Source: an uncultured Lachnospiraceae bacterium (GTDB lineage: Bacteria > Bacillota > Clostridia > Lachnospirales > Lachnospiraceae). Taken from it: DNA of 64,000 nucleotides. A model generated the notes under the pieces. It was not told where the DNA came from. It saw only the letters and a list, made by a program, of their open reading frames with translations, and made no database searches. Location: contig CAJUNN010000002.1 of assembly GCA_910587955.1 (NCBI GenBank), positions 82,843 through 146,842 of the forward strand. The letters run 5' to 3'. Position numbers and translations under genes: made by a program. The first letter of the stretch is position 1, and every line of letters starts with the position of its first letter. Shown here in pieces: positions 32,752-41,360 of the stretch.

Positions 32752-32780
32752 ATTTATGTTTTGTTTATCTTTACACTCAC

Positions 32781-32809
32781 ATCATATCACGGTTTTCTCA
32801 AATTGAAAA
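32781..32809 (-). promoter_or_regulatory. Promoter of the GH4/ABC sugar operon
   Basis: TTTTCA (32804-32809), a 17-base spacer and TATGAT (32781-32786) on the minus strand, about 53 bases before the GH4 ATG. It lies between operators O1 and O2. Confidence 0.6.
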
Positions 32810-32870
32810 GTCCTTTTTTCTAATTTTATTTGCAATTTTTAGTTAATTATTGTATATAATTATGATTTTT

Positions 32871-32881
32871 GTTTACTAAAC
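32871..32881. promoter_or_regulatory. LacI operator O2, mid-intergenic
   Basis: Palindrome GTTTACTAAAC, with flanking bases TG before and AC after it. It lies upstream of both divergent promoters, 130 bp from O1 and 76 bp from O3, distances that would allow looping. Confidence 0.7.
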
Positions 32882-32917
32882 ACCCAATAGTGTCTCTCAT
32901 TTTCCCAGAAAAAGAAC

Positions 32918-32946
32918 TTTACATCCACGGATTTTTATATTATAAT
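32918..32946 (+). promoter_or_regulatory. Promoter of the LacI-type regulator gene
   Basis: TTTACA (32918-32923), a 17-base spacer and a perfect TATAAT (32941-32946), 25 bases before the ATG. Operator O3 begins at the next base, so the regulator should repress itself. Confidence 0.8.
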
Positions 32947-32957
32947 GTTTACTAAAC
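32947..32957. promoter_or_regulatory. LacI operator O3, at the regulator start site
   Basis: Palindrome GTTTACTAAAC, identical to O2 and directly behind the -10 box of the regulator gene. Binding here would block its transcription start. Confidence 0.72.
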
Positions 32958-32971
32958 AAAGGAGGTTCTTT

Positions 32972-33958
32972 ATGTCTACAATTCGAGAAGTTGCAAAAGA
33001 AGCAAATGTTTCCATCACTACCGTTTCACGTATTCTCTCCAACGATCCGGCCTTCCACGCCAGCGAGGAAACCCGCCGACGGGTTATGCAGGCTGTCCGC
33101 ACTCTGAACTACCAGTACGCCGCTAAGCGCAGCCAGATTCACATCGGCTGTATTATGTCTCTGACCTACAGTTATTCCGATCCTTATTTCAACGATATCC
33201 TGAACGGGATCCAAACTTTCTGTTCCGGGCACAACGCTTACATCTCCTTAATTGTCAGCTACGCCCAGTTCCACGAGATGAAGGATGGCCTGGAAAAGCA
33301 GCTCTCCGAGCTGGACGGCCTGATCATCACCGATCTGCCGGAAGGACGCCTGGATTTCATCAGCCGCATCAACCAGAAACTGGTTTTCGTGGACAATTAT
33401 ATCAACGGCTACTGTAATGTGGGCTACAATGAAATTTTCGCCAACCAGCTGATGATGGACCACCTCATCTCCTGCGGCTACCGCAAAATCGCCTACATCG
33501 GCGGTCCGGCCGACTACTGCGGTTTCGATTCTTCCGCCCGCATGATGGTGTACCGGGAGACCCTGCGCAAAAACAACATTCCTTTCGATCTGGAGCTTAT
33601 CTACGACTGCAACTGGGATCATCAGCTCTGCGCCCGGCAGACCCAGGAGCTTCTGACCCGGCGCCCGGATACTCAGGTGATCTTTGCCGGATCCGACTCC
33701 CTGGCTATCGTCATCCTGGCCCAGTTAAGCAACTTAGGGCTCAAATGTCCCGACGACATCGGCGTAGTAGGCTTTAACGATATTGACCTGGCGGAGAGCT
33801 TTACCCCGCCCCTTACCACCGTGCGCCTGCCCTCCGTGGCCATGGGAGAGATGGCCGCCCGCATTCTCATCGAACAGATTGTAACCAGCACCGCCCAGAA
33901 TATGCAGATCCTGCTGCCGGTGGAGCTGAAGATACGGAAGTCTACCAGGGAGATTTAG
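32972..33958 (+). CDS. LacI family transcriptional regulator of the sugar operon
   Basis: The start at 32972 (MSTIREVAKEANVSITTVSR) has AAAGGAGG before it; the open frame further upstream covers the operator. Residues 1-50 form the LacI helix-turn-helix and hinge (ETRRRVMQAVRTLNYQ). The periplasmic-binding-protein-like sensor domain follows, with the C-terminal SDSLAIVILAQLSNLGLKCP and VGFNDIDLAESFTPPLTTVR typical of GalR/LacI members. The protein has 328 residues. Divergent position and matching palindromes argue that it controls the adjacent operon and itself. The inducer is unknown. Confidence 0.93.
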   Translation: MSTIREVAKEANVSITTVSRILSNDPAFHASEETRRRVMQAVRTLNYQYAAKRSQIHIGCIMSLTYSYSDPYFNDILNGIQTFCSGHNAYISLIVSYAQFHEMKDGLEKQLSELDGLIITDLPEGRLDFISRINQKLVFVDNYINGYCNVGYNEIFANQLMMDHLISCGYRKIAYIGGPADYCGFDSSARMMVYRETLRKNNIPFDLELIYDCNWDHQLCARQTQELLTRRPDTQVIFAGSDSLAIVILAQLSNLGLKCPDDIGVVGFNDIDLAESFTPPLTTVRLPSVAMGEMAARILIEQIVTSTAQNMQILLPVELKIRKSTREI

Positions 33959-33981
33959 GGCTGGGGTTTTATGGGAAATAG

Positions 33982-34029
33982 CAAGGACAGAATCCTGGGG
34001 GAGGATTCTGTCCTTGTGAAATACTTTTT
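33982..34029 (+). terminator. Terminator behind the LacI-type regulator
   Basis: AAGGACAGAATCCT and AGGATTCTGTCCTT form a perfect 14-bp stem with a G-rich loop, followed by a T-run at 34024-34029. It separates the regulator from the convergent DUF1848 gene. Confidence 0.9.
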
Positions 34030-34039
34030 TAAATATATT

Positions 34040-34978
34040 TTAATCAAACAAAGCCAACTGCCTGTCGGCAAAAGATTTTGCATTCCGCTCTGTAATCTTA
34101 TCTGCTTCCTCTATTTCTCCAAGCAATAACGGAGATTTTATAATGTGCTTTTCAAAATTGCGCTCCGCAGCCCCATGATTGAAATTGGCATAGCAATACA
34201 GACAGCCATTTTTACATGTCTGATATGCACCGATATCAATGCTCTCCGCACAGCCGCAATATTCTCTCTGATTCTTGTCTTTCCCTATCTCCAGCCGATA
34301 ATTTCCGATTCTCTCAAGACGGGCTTTGTCAATACAGCAAGCCGGGAACACTTTGAACCTGCGGAAGTCTCCTGCCTCTGCACACGTATCTATGCTGATG
34401 CGGTATCTTTCTGCAATTTCTGCCAAACGTTCCACAAGTTCCGTCTGCCGTTCGCTAGGCATGGTTTGAATCTGCAGCGGCTTTACATCATGCTCTATAT
34501 TTCGATACCAATCAAGAAAGCTAATGGTACATTTCTCTGTATACGGCGCAAGCCTGGAGGCCAGCACTTCAAAATATCTGCAGTGATAATCCAATGTATA
34601 GCGCTCACTGAAAAATATCGGGTCGTACCGCCAGACCACCCTTTCTTTTCCAATCTCTTTTGACAGCCTCTGAAAAGCTGGAATCAAAACTTTGTTTTTA
34701 GACGGGAGTTTTGTCTCTACCTCCGGCCCATAGGCAGTTAACGTAAACTGAAAATAGTAGTTATACTTTTCAAGTTCTCCCAGCCTGTTCATCATAGGCA
34801 GGGGATTCTTTGTCCAAAAGACAATTCCGTCCACAATTTCTGGAGATAAGCTTATTTTGCTTATCTGATGGGGATTCATGGGATTTCTGACACAGACATA
34901 CCCTTCTTTCAATCTGTGGTAAAACCATTCGGAATAACAGGAGGGGATGTCGGTTCTTCTGCTGGCGCTGATGAGCAT
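34040..34978 (-). CDS. DUF1848 family protein
   Basis: A 312-residue member of an uncharacterised family. The start MLISASRRTDIPSCYSEWFY and the segment GIVFWTKNPLPMM are the family signature. Near the C-terminus a cysteine group, YCGCAESIDIGAYQTCKNGC followed by LYCYAN, could bind an iron-sulfur cluster or metal. An overall resemblance to the SPL/radical-SAM-like TIM barrel is suggested in the literature for related families, but I cannot confirm it. It is convergent with the LacI-type gene and shows no operon partner. Confidence 0.85.
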   Translation of the reverse strand: MLISASRRTDIPSCYSEWFYHRLKEGYVCVRNPMNPHQISKISLSPEIVDGIVFWTKNPLPMMNRLGELEKYNYYFQFTLTAYGPEVETKLPSKNKVLIPAFQRLSKEIGKERVVWRYDPIFFSERYTLDYHCRYFEVLASRLAPYTEKCTISFLDWYRNIEHDVKPLQIQTMPSERQTELVERLAEIAERYRISIDTCAEAGDFRRFKVFPACCIDKARLERIGNYRLEIGKDKNQREYCGCAESIDIGAYQTCKNGCLYCYANFNHGAAERNFEKHIIKSPLLLGEIEEADKITERNAKSFADRQLALFD

Positions 34979-35016
34979 TGGGATCTCTCTTTTCTATATG
35001 GTTATACGACATGTAT

Positions 35017-35168
35017 TTAGTATTTAATCATCTCATTTGCACAGATATATTTTTTAAGTTCATCACTTCCAATGTCCGCAACTGCTGTACTGCTAATTAC
35101 CGAAGCAACGCCATGCGCTCCTTTTGACTTTTGCCTTGATTAGTCAAAACAGCATTGTAGATTTCCAA
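35017..35168 (-). pseudogene. Decayed coding fragment behind rlmD
   Basis: Two short coding-like stretches lie in different frames. The upstream one reads LEIYNAVLTNQGKSQKERMA and stops at 35097. The downstream one reads GAHGVASVISSTAVADIGSD and ends at 35017. A single base shift near 35115-35125 would join them. The family was not recognised. It overlaps the last codons of rlmD and fills the gap to the DUF1848 gene. Confidence 0.3.
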
Positions 35169-36529
35169 GTTGATTTGTGAGACAAAAGTACCACCGTCTC
35201 CACCCCGCTCGTCTGCCCAAACATATCCACCGGCTGCACCTGCTCAAGCTTATACCCTCCGGCGCAAAGGATCTTCAAATCCCGGGCCAGGGTGGCGGAG
35301 TCACAGCTCACATAGACAATCCGCTCCGGCTTCATCAGGAGCATGGTCTCCAGACATGCCGTATCACAGCCCTTCCGGGGCGGGTCCACCACAATCACAT
35401 CCGCCCGGATGCCCTTCTTTTCATACATCTCAGGGAGAACTTCCTCCGCCCTGCCCTCATAAAATTCCGCGTTGGCGATCCCATTGAGTTCGGCGTTGCT
35501 GCGGGCGTCTCGGACCGCGTCAGGAATCACCTCCACGCCATAGACTTTTTCCGCCTTCTGAGCCAGGAAAAGGGAGATTGTTCCGATTCCGCAGTACAGG
35601 TCCCACACGGTCTCTGTTCCCGTCAGCCCGGCATAGTCAAGGGCTGTCTGATACAGCTTCTCCGTCTGGACCGGGTTCACCTGATAAAAAGATAAGGGAG
35701 AAATCCGGTAGCGGATCGGACCGATAGCATCCATAATGTGCGTCCTGCCCCGGACCGGAAGAATCTCAGTTCCCATAATCACGTTGGTATTTTTCTCATT
35801 CACATTTAAAGTAACGCTGGTCATGCCGGGGACTGCAAAGAGCCGGTCTGCCAGCTCGTCCGCACCGGGAAAGCTTCTGCCGTTTACCACAAGGCAGACC
35901 ATCAGCTCCCCTGTCCGGAACCCTTTGCGGATCAAAGCATGGCGCAGCAGCCCCTTCCCCGTCTTCTCGTCATAGACCGAAATTTTGCGCTCCTCCAGAA
36001 ACGCCAGAATGATTTCCAGAATTTCTTTGTTCTCCGGTGCGCCCAGCACACAGTCCGTATTGGCCACAATGCTGTGGGTCCGCCCTGCATAAAATCCAGT
36101 GACGATTCTGCCGTCCTTGTCCGTCCCAAAGGGAAACTGAGCCTTGTTCCGGTAGCGGAAGGGCTCCTCCATCCCTATCACCGGAAGAACCGGCGGCTCC
36201 GGAAAGCCTCCGATATGCTTCAAATGTCCCCGGACCTTTTCCTCCTTATAGCGGAGCTGCTCTTTATAAGAGAGAGCCTGAATCTGACAGCCGCCGCATT
36301 TTTGATGAAGGGGGCACCGGGGCTCTACCCTGTTTTCAGAAGGCTCCAGAATACGCATCAGGCGGCCGTAGCCGTACTGTTTCTTCGCCTTCACAATTTT
36401 CACCTCTGCCAAATCCCCAGGCAGGCCATCCTTGACAAAAAGGGTATAGCCGTCTGCTCTGGCAATACCCTCTCCGTTATTTCCCATATGTTCAATTCTT
36501 ACTGTAACCACATCATTTTTCTGAAACAT
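35144..36529 (-). CDS. rlmD: 23S rRNA (uracil-1939-C5)-methyltransferase, RlmD/RumA family
   Basis: SAM-dependent rRNA m5U methyltransferase. The 461 residues start with a TRAM domain (about 1-60). Iron-sulfur cysteines follow at C72, C78 and C81 in RCPLHQKCGGCQ, with a fourth probably in NTDCVLGAPE. The SAM site is LYCGIGTISLFLAQKAEKVY, then DPPRKGC, and the catalytic cysteine is in YVSCDSATLARDL. The family ends near TVVLLS; the last residues HKSTWKSTMLF look like a tail created by a junction with foreign sequence. Which uracil is modified cannot be read. The gene follows yhaM by two bases. Confidence 0.9.
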   Translation of the reverse strand: MFQKNDVVTVRIEHMGNNGEGIARADGYTLFVKDGLPGDLAEVKIVKAKKQYGYGRLMRILEPSENRVEPRCPLHQKCGGCQIQALSYKEQLRYKEEKVRGHLKHIGGFPEPPVLPVIGMEEPFRYRNKAQFPFGTDKDGRIVTGFYAGRTHSIVANTDCVLGAPENKEILEIILAFLEERKISVYDEKTGKGLLRHALIRKGFRTGELMVCLVVNGRSFPGADELADRLFAVPGMTSVTLNVNEKNTNVIMGTEILPVRGRTHIMDAIGPIRYRISPLSFYQVNPVQTEKLYQTALDYAGLTGTETVWDLYCGIGTISLFLAQKAEKVYGVEVIPDAVRDARSNAELNGIANAEFYEGRAEEVLPEMYEKKGIRADVIVVDPPRKGCDTACLETMLLMKPERIVYVSCDSATLARDLKILCAGGYKLEQVQPVDMFGQTSGVETVVLLSHKSTWKSTMLF

Positions 36530-36531
36530 GC

Positions 36532-37476
36532 TCAGCCGCCCGTCTTTCTGATATTGGATTCAAACAGCCGGTTATATCCCAGCCAGTCCGTATTGTTTCC
36601 GGCCGCCTTAAAAATCTCCTTCATGGTCTGCATCTTGGCATCCGTATTGTCCGCCAGATTCAGGGCCACCGCCTCCGCCAGAGCCGGTTTCTTGGGAGAG
36701 CCGTACTCCAATTCTCCGTGGTGAGCCAGAATGCAGTGCTTCAGTTCATTGGCCAGTTTCCTTGGAAAACCGGAAATCCGCCGGATCTGCTCGCCCACCA
36801 TCTCACTGCCCATGGCGATATGTCCCAAGAGCTGCCCCTCGTCCGTATAATCATTCTCCGGAAAGTCTGACAGCTCGTAGACCTTTCCGATGTCATGGCA
36901 CATGGCAGCCGTATACAGCAGATCCCGGTTCAAAAGAGGATAGGCTTCCGCATAGTAAGCGCACAGTCTGCACACACCCAGCGTATGCTCTAGAAGGCCG
37001 CCCACGAAACTGTGATGCACCGTCTTGGCCGCAGAGTGAAGCCGGAACGCCTCCGCAAACTCCGCATCCTCCGCAAACATATTATGAAGCAGAGCCCGCA
37101 GATGGGGTTCTTGTACCTGGGCCGCAAATTCCAGCAGCTCCCGGTACATTTCTTCTATGTCCCTCTCACTGACCGGAAGGTAATCCGCCGGGTTGTACTC
37201 GGCTCTCCCGGCTTTGCGGAGGCGCTTGATATTCAGCTGCAATGCTCCCTGGAAACTGGTCACCTCCGCTGTCACGTCCACGTAATCCAAGGCCTCAAAT
37301 TCCGCAATGCCCTGGGAATTGGGATCCCAGATTTTCGAATCCACCGTCCCCGTCTTATCCTGCAAAATCACATTTTCATAAGCCTTGCCGTTCTTTGTCA
37401 CGGCCGACTGTTTGTATTTGCAGAGGTAAATACCGGAGATTTTATTTCCCTCCTTGAAGCTTTCAATATATTTCAT
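36532..37476 (-). CDS. yhaM: 3'-5' exoribonuclease YhaM family
   Basis: Exonuclease with an N-terminal OB fold and a C-terminal HD domain. The OB part covers about 1-90 (KYKQSAVTKNGKAYENVILQ). The HD domain has KTVHHSFVGGLLEHTLGV, the central MCHDIGK, then LLGHIAMGSE and CILAHHGELEYGSPKKP, so the metal ligands look intact. At 314 residues it matches the Bacillus subtilis protein. It lies between the HtrA-like gene and rlmD in a tight minus-strand operon. Confidence 0.93.
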   Translation of the reverse strand: MKYIESFKEGNKISGIYLCKYKQSAVTKNGKAYENVILQDKTGTVDSKIWDPNSQGIAEFEALDYVDVTAEVTSFQGALQLNIKRLRKAGRAEYNPADYLPVSERDIEEMYRELLEFAAQVQEPHLRALLHNMFAEDAEFAEAFRLHSAAKTVHHSFVGGLLEHTLGVCRLCAYYAEAYPLLNRDLLYTAAMCHDIGKVYELSDFPENDYTDEGQLLGHIAMGSEMVGEQIRRISGFPRKLANELKHCILAHHGELEYGSPKKPALAEAVALNLADNTDAKMQTMKEIFKAAGNNTDWLGYNRLFESNIRKTGG

Positions 37477-37495
37477 AACACTCTCCTCCCGCCTG

Positions 37496-38767
37496 TCACA
37501 GACAGTTCAGCACCACCTTGCAGGAAATTTCCTTATATCCCTCTTTCCCCTGGCGCATAACATTTACTTGGATTTCCTGTTCTTTGGAAAATTTCAAAAG
37601 CATCTCCTGAATCTGGGAGACAGACTCAATTTCCTGTCCGCTGATCACAGTAATCACATCCCCCTGCTGGAGCCCTGCATTCATAGCCGGGGAATCCATC
37701 TCAACCCCGGTAATATAGACGCCCTTGGGAAGATTTACCGCCTGGGCGATCTCCTCCGTCACATTCTCTCCCATAACCCCGATGTAAACCAGATCCTGGC
37801 TGTTGGAGAGGTGCTCAATCACATCCTTCATATCTGAAATGGAGTAGGCCGTCAAAACATTCTTATTGTTGGGATTTAAATAGCGGTGCTCAATGAGCCC
37901 TATCACCTGTCCGTCCAGGTTCAGCAGCACTCCGCTTCCATCCCCCGTCCGGTTCATATCCGTAATCAGCAGGTCGTACTCCCCGTCTATGACGCTCATG
38001 GAGAATCCTCCCGCCGTCAGGTTCCCGTATATCACGGAACCGGCCGTCCCCGCCGGGCTTCCCACGGCTATCACAGGTTCGCCGGCCCGCAGGCTCTTGG
38101 AGCTTCCAAGCTCCGCCATCCGGATACTCTCCATAGTGCTCTCCTGCACATCCGCCAGATTTACGCTGAGCACAGCCAGATCCGTCACTACATCGTGATT
38201 CTTCAAAACTGCATTGAGTACGCTTTTATCCGCAAACATCACCTGCAGCTCATTTGCGGAGCTCACCTCCGAGTAAACCGTAAGGATCAAAAGCTCCACC
38301 CCGTTATTTCCCACCAGCAGGCCCGATAGCTGCTTTTGGCTCTCATAAGTTTCGTTGAACCAATCCATATCGCTGCTGGCAGCCGTCACCGTCACCAGGC
38401 ATCTTTCACTCTCCAGGGCTACCGCCCGGAGCTTCCCGTACAGTTTCCGGTAATCCTCTATCTCCAGCTCCTGTTTCTCCGTAATCACAACAGGCTCTGC
38501 AGGCTCCGCAGGCTCTTCAGCCGGTTCTTTCTCCTCCTCGTCCTCGCTGGGAAAGACAATCTCCTTCTTTTCCTCTTCCCCGAACTTCTCATCCATCCAG
38601 GGATGCAGCACCACAAACGTGAAGCAGGCGACGGCTCCGCAGACTGCTCCCAGGACAATCTGAAGCACCACTCTTCGGAACACCCTGTTCTGATAAAAAC
38701 GCTGGCGCTTGATCTTCTCTTTCACAAAAGAAAATTCTTGTTCTTCCTGACGTTTCTCTTCTGCCAT
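37496..38767 (-). CDS. HtrA/DegP-like membrane protein without catalytic triad
   Basis: A 423-residue protein with a charged cytoplasmic N-terminus, one membrane segment (about 35-60, VVLQIVLGAVCGAVACFTFV), an acidic linker, a trypsin-like domain and a C-terminal PDZ domain (GVYITGVEMDSPAMNAGLQQ and GDVITVISGQ). The start at 38767 has GGAGG before it. Aligned to HtrA, ILTNNHVV is ILTVYSEV, so the catalytic histidine is replaced. DLAVL keeps the aspartate. GNSGGPLLN is GDGSGVLLN, so the serine is displaced by one. Proteolysis is therefore doubtful, and a peptide-binding or scaffolding role is more plausible. It leads the operon with yhaM and rlmD. Confidence 0.85.
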   Translation of the reverse strand: MAEEKRQEEQEFSFVKEKIKRQRFYQNRVFRRVVLQIVLGAVCGAVACFTFVVLHPWMDEKFGEEEKKEIVFPSEDEEEKEPAEEPAEPAEPVVITEKQELEIEDYRKLYGKLRAVALESERCLVTVTAASSDMDWFNETYESQKQLSGLLVGNNGVELLILTVYSEVSSANELQVMFADKSVLNAVLKNHDVVTDLAVLSVNLADVQESTMESIRMAELGSSKSLRAGEPVIAVGSPAGTAGSVIYGNLTAGGFSMSVIDGEYDLLITDMNRTGDGSGVLLNLDGQVIGLIEHRYLNPNNKNVLTAYSISDMKDVIEHLSNSQDLVYIGVMGENVTEEIAQAVNLPKGVYITGVEMDSPAMNAGLQQGDVITVISGQEIESVSQIQEMLLKFSKEQEIQVNVMRQGKEGYKEISCKVVLNCL

Positions 38768-38910
38768 AAGATCCTCCACAACTGCTGAATCTATTGACCG
38801 CTCCGGTAATTTTCATTTCTCATTCTAATACATTTTCCCTTTCCTGTCCACAATTTCCGCTCACGAAAAACCTCTTTCTTTTCCGGCCGAATTGGAGTAA
38901 AATAGATAGC

Positions 38911-41289
38911 ATGAACGAGAAAGCATTAAAAACACTGGAATATGACAAAATTATAGAAAAACTGGCGGATTATGCCTCCAGCCCCGGGGGAAAGGCACGC
39001 TGTCTGTCCCTCCGCCCCATGCAGGATATGGCCGGGATCCGGACCGCCCAGAAAGAGACGGGAGACGCCTTAAGCCGTCTTTACCGGCAGGGCAGCTTAT
39101 CCTTCTCCGGGACCCGGGATATCCGCGCCTCCCTAAAGCGCCTGGAGATCGGAAGCTCCCTAAACAGCACGGAGCTTCTGCAGGTCTGCGGCCTTCTGGA
39201 AACCGCCGGGCGGGCCAAACAATATGCCCGCCGCTGCGACGGGGAACAGGAGCAGGAAGACAGCCTGGATCCCTTGTTTTCGGCTCTGGAACCTTGTACG
39301 CCCCTTTCCTCGGAAATACGCCGCTGCATTCTCTCGGAGGAGGAAATAAGCGACGATGCCAGTCCTGCCCTGCGCCAGGTGCGCAGGGGGATAAAGACAG
39401 CCAACGATCGGATCCGCTCTGCCTTAAACGGACTGGTGAACGGCTCGGCCCGCACCTATCTTCAGGATGCCGTCATCACCCAGAGAAACGGCCGCTACTG
39501 CATTCCCGTCAAAGCGGAATACCGAAGCCAGGTACCCGGCATGATCCACGATCAGTCCTCCACCGGCTCCACCCTTTTTGTAGAGCCCATGGCTGTAGTT
39601 AAATTGAACAACGATCTCAAAGAACTTTATCTGAAAGAGCAGGAAGAAATCGAGCACGTTCTTCAGCGGCTCAGCGAAGAAACTGCGGGTTATGCGGAAT
39701 CTCTCTGCCAGGACTATGAGCTACTCACGGAGTTGGACTTTATTTTTGCCAAAGGCGGCCTTGCCAGGGATATGAAAGCCACGCGCCCTGTTTTCAACAC
39801 CAATGGGGAGATCCGCATCAAAGACGGACGCCATCCCCTGCTGGATCCGGCAAAAGTGGTTCCCGTCACCATCCGGCTTGGGCGGGAGTACGATCTTCTG
39901 ATTGTGACCGGGCCGAATACCGGAGGCAAAACCGTATCCTTGAAAACTACCGGGCTTTTAACCCTTATGGGCCAGGCCGGCCTGCACATTCCGGCTTTCG
40001 AGCACTCCGAACTGGCACTTTTTGACGAAGTTTATGCGGATATCGGGGACGAGCAGAGCATTGAGCAGTCCCTAAGTACCTTCTCCTCCCATATGACCAA
40101 TATCATCCGCATTTTAAACGAGGCATCTCTCCACTCTCTCGTTTTGTTCGACGAGCTCTGCGCCGGGACAGACCCCACAGAGGGAGCTGCCCTTGCCATC
40201 TCCATCCTCTCCCATCTTCATAAGATGGGAATCCGTACCATGGCTACCACCCACTACAGCGAGCTGAAGGTCTTTGCCCTCACCTCCCACCGGGTGGAAA
40301 ATGCCTGCTGCGAATTTGACGTGGAGACCTTAAGCCCCACTTACCGGCTTCTCATCGGCATTCCGGGCAAGAGCAACGCCTTCGCCATCTCCTCCAAGCT
40401 GGGACTCCCGGACTTCCTCATTGAGGAGGCCAGACAGCATTTAAGCGAACAGAGCGAAAGCTTCGAAGAGCTTTTGGCGGATCTGGAGACCAGCCGCCGC
40501 ACCGCCCAGATGGAGCAGGAGGAGATCCGGCGCCACAAAGAAGAAATCCAGAAATTAAGAGGCGCCTTGGAGCGCAAGCAGGAGAAACTGGAAGCGCAGA
40601 AGGAACGCATACTCCGGGAGGCCGGCGAACAGGCGCGCAAAATTCTCAAAGAGGCTAAGGATTACGCCGATCAGACCATGAAAGAGTTCCACAAGTTCGG
40701 CAAAGCCGGTATTTCCGTCAGTGAAATGGAAGCCGAGCGCTCCCGCCTCCGGGAAAAGATCAAAAAGACAGACGAAAATCTGTCTTCCGCCAAGAGCGCA
40801 AAGCCCAAAAAGGCCTTGAAGCCGTCGGCTCTGCGCATCGGTGATTCCGTCCGGGTCTTAAGCCTGAATCTGGAGGGAACGGTAAGCACCCTCCCGGATG
40901 CCAAAGGCAATCTGTTTGTCCAGATGGGAATCCTCCGTTCCCAGGTAAATGTCTCGGATCTGGAACTCATTGAAGAAGCGTCTTCCGCCTCCCAAGCCCT
41001 TCACAAAAGCGGAGCCGGCAAGATCAAAATGAGCAAGTCCGCCAGCGTCAGCACGGAGATTAACCTCATCGGCATGACGGTGGACGAAGCGCTCTCCCAC
41101 CTGGATAAATATTTGGACGACGCCTATCTGGCCCATCTTCCTTCCGTGCGCATCGTACACGGCAAAGGAACCGGCGCTCTCAGAAAAGCCGTGCAGAATC
41201 ACTTAAGACGCTGTAAATATGTAAAATCCTACCGCCTGGGCGAGTTCGGGGAGGGAGATTCCGGCGTTACCATTGCAGAATTCAAATAG
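38911..41289 (+). CDS. mutS2: Endonuclease MutS2
   Basis: MutS-like ATPase with a C-terminal Smr nuclease domain, linked to suppression of recombination and, in B. subtilis, to rescue of collided ribosomes. The start at 38911 reads MNEKALKTLEYDKIIEKLAD; upstream codons in the same frame are non-coding. Walker A is VTGPNTGGKTVSLKTTG, Walker B region LVLFDELCAGTDPTEGAA. A coiled-coil runs about 500-620. The KOW-like SALRIGDSVRVLSLNLEGTV and the Smr core LPSVRIVHGKGTGALRKAV close the protein at 792 residues. TAAAAT at 38898-38903 may be a -10 box, but the -35 is poor. Confidence 0.95.
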   Translation: MNEKALKTLEYDKIIEKLADYASSPGGKARCLSLRPMQDMAGIRTAQKETGDALSRLYRQGSLSFSGTRDIRASLKRLEIGSSLNSTELLQVCGLLETAGRAKQYARRCDGEQEQEDSLDPLFSALEPCTPLSSEIRRCILSEEEISDDASPALRQVRRGIKTANDRIRSALNGLVNGSARTYLQDAVITQRNGRYCIPVKAEYRSQVPGMIHDQSSTGSTLFVEPMAVVKLNNDLKELYLKEQEEIEHVLQRLSEETAGYAESLCQDYELLTELDFIFAKGGLARDMKATRPVFNTNGEIRIKDGRHPLLDPAKVVPVTIRLGREYDLLIVTGPNTGGKTVSLKTTGLLTLMGQAGLHIPAFEHSELALFDEVYADIGDEQSIEQSLSTFSSHMTNIIRILNEASLHSLVLFDELCAGTDPTEGAALAISILSHLHKMGIRTMATTHYSELKVFALTSHRVENACCEFDVETLSPTYRLLIGIPGKSNAFAISSKLGLPDFLIEEARQHLSEQSESFEELLADLETSRRTAQMEQEEIRRHKEEIQKLRGALERKQEKLEAQKERILREAGEQARKILKEAKDYADQTMKEFHKFGKAGISVSEMEAERSRLREKIKKTDENLSSAKSAKPKKALKPSALRIGDSVRVLSLNLEGTVSTLPDAKGNLFVQMGILRSQVNVSDLELIEEASSASQALHKSGAGKIKMSKSASVSTEINLIGMTVDEALSHLDKYLDDAYLAHLPSVRIVHGKGTGALRKAVQNHLRRCKYVKSYRLGEFGEGDSGVTIAEFK

Positions 41290-41360
41290 CCCCCAGCGCC
41301 CATCGACACCAAAGCGGCCGCCGGTCCGCCGGCTGCCCGCAGAAAGGACAGACAAAACAG

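Noticed and set aside
38898..38903. TAAAAT as -10 box for a leaderless mutS2 transcript
   Set aside because: No acceptable -35 box at the right distance; the evidence is too thin for a feature.
41290..41360. GC-rich inverted sequence between mutS2 and the response regulator gene as terminator
   Set aside because: The GCCGCCGG/CCGGCTGC stem is imperfect and has no T-run behind it, so the call is not supported.
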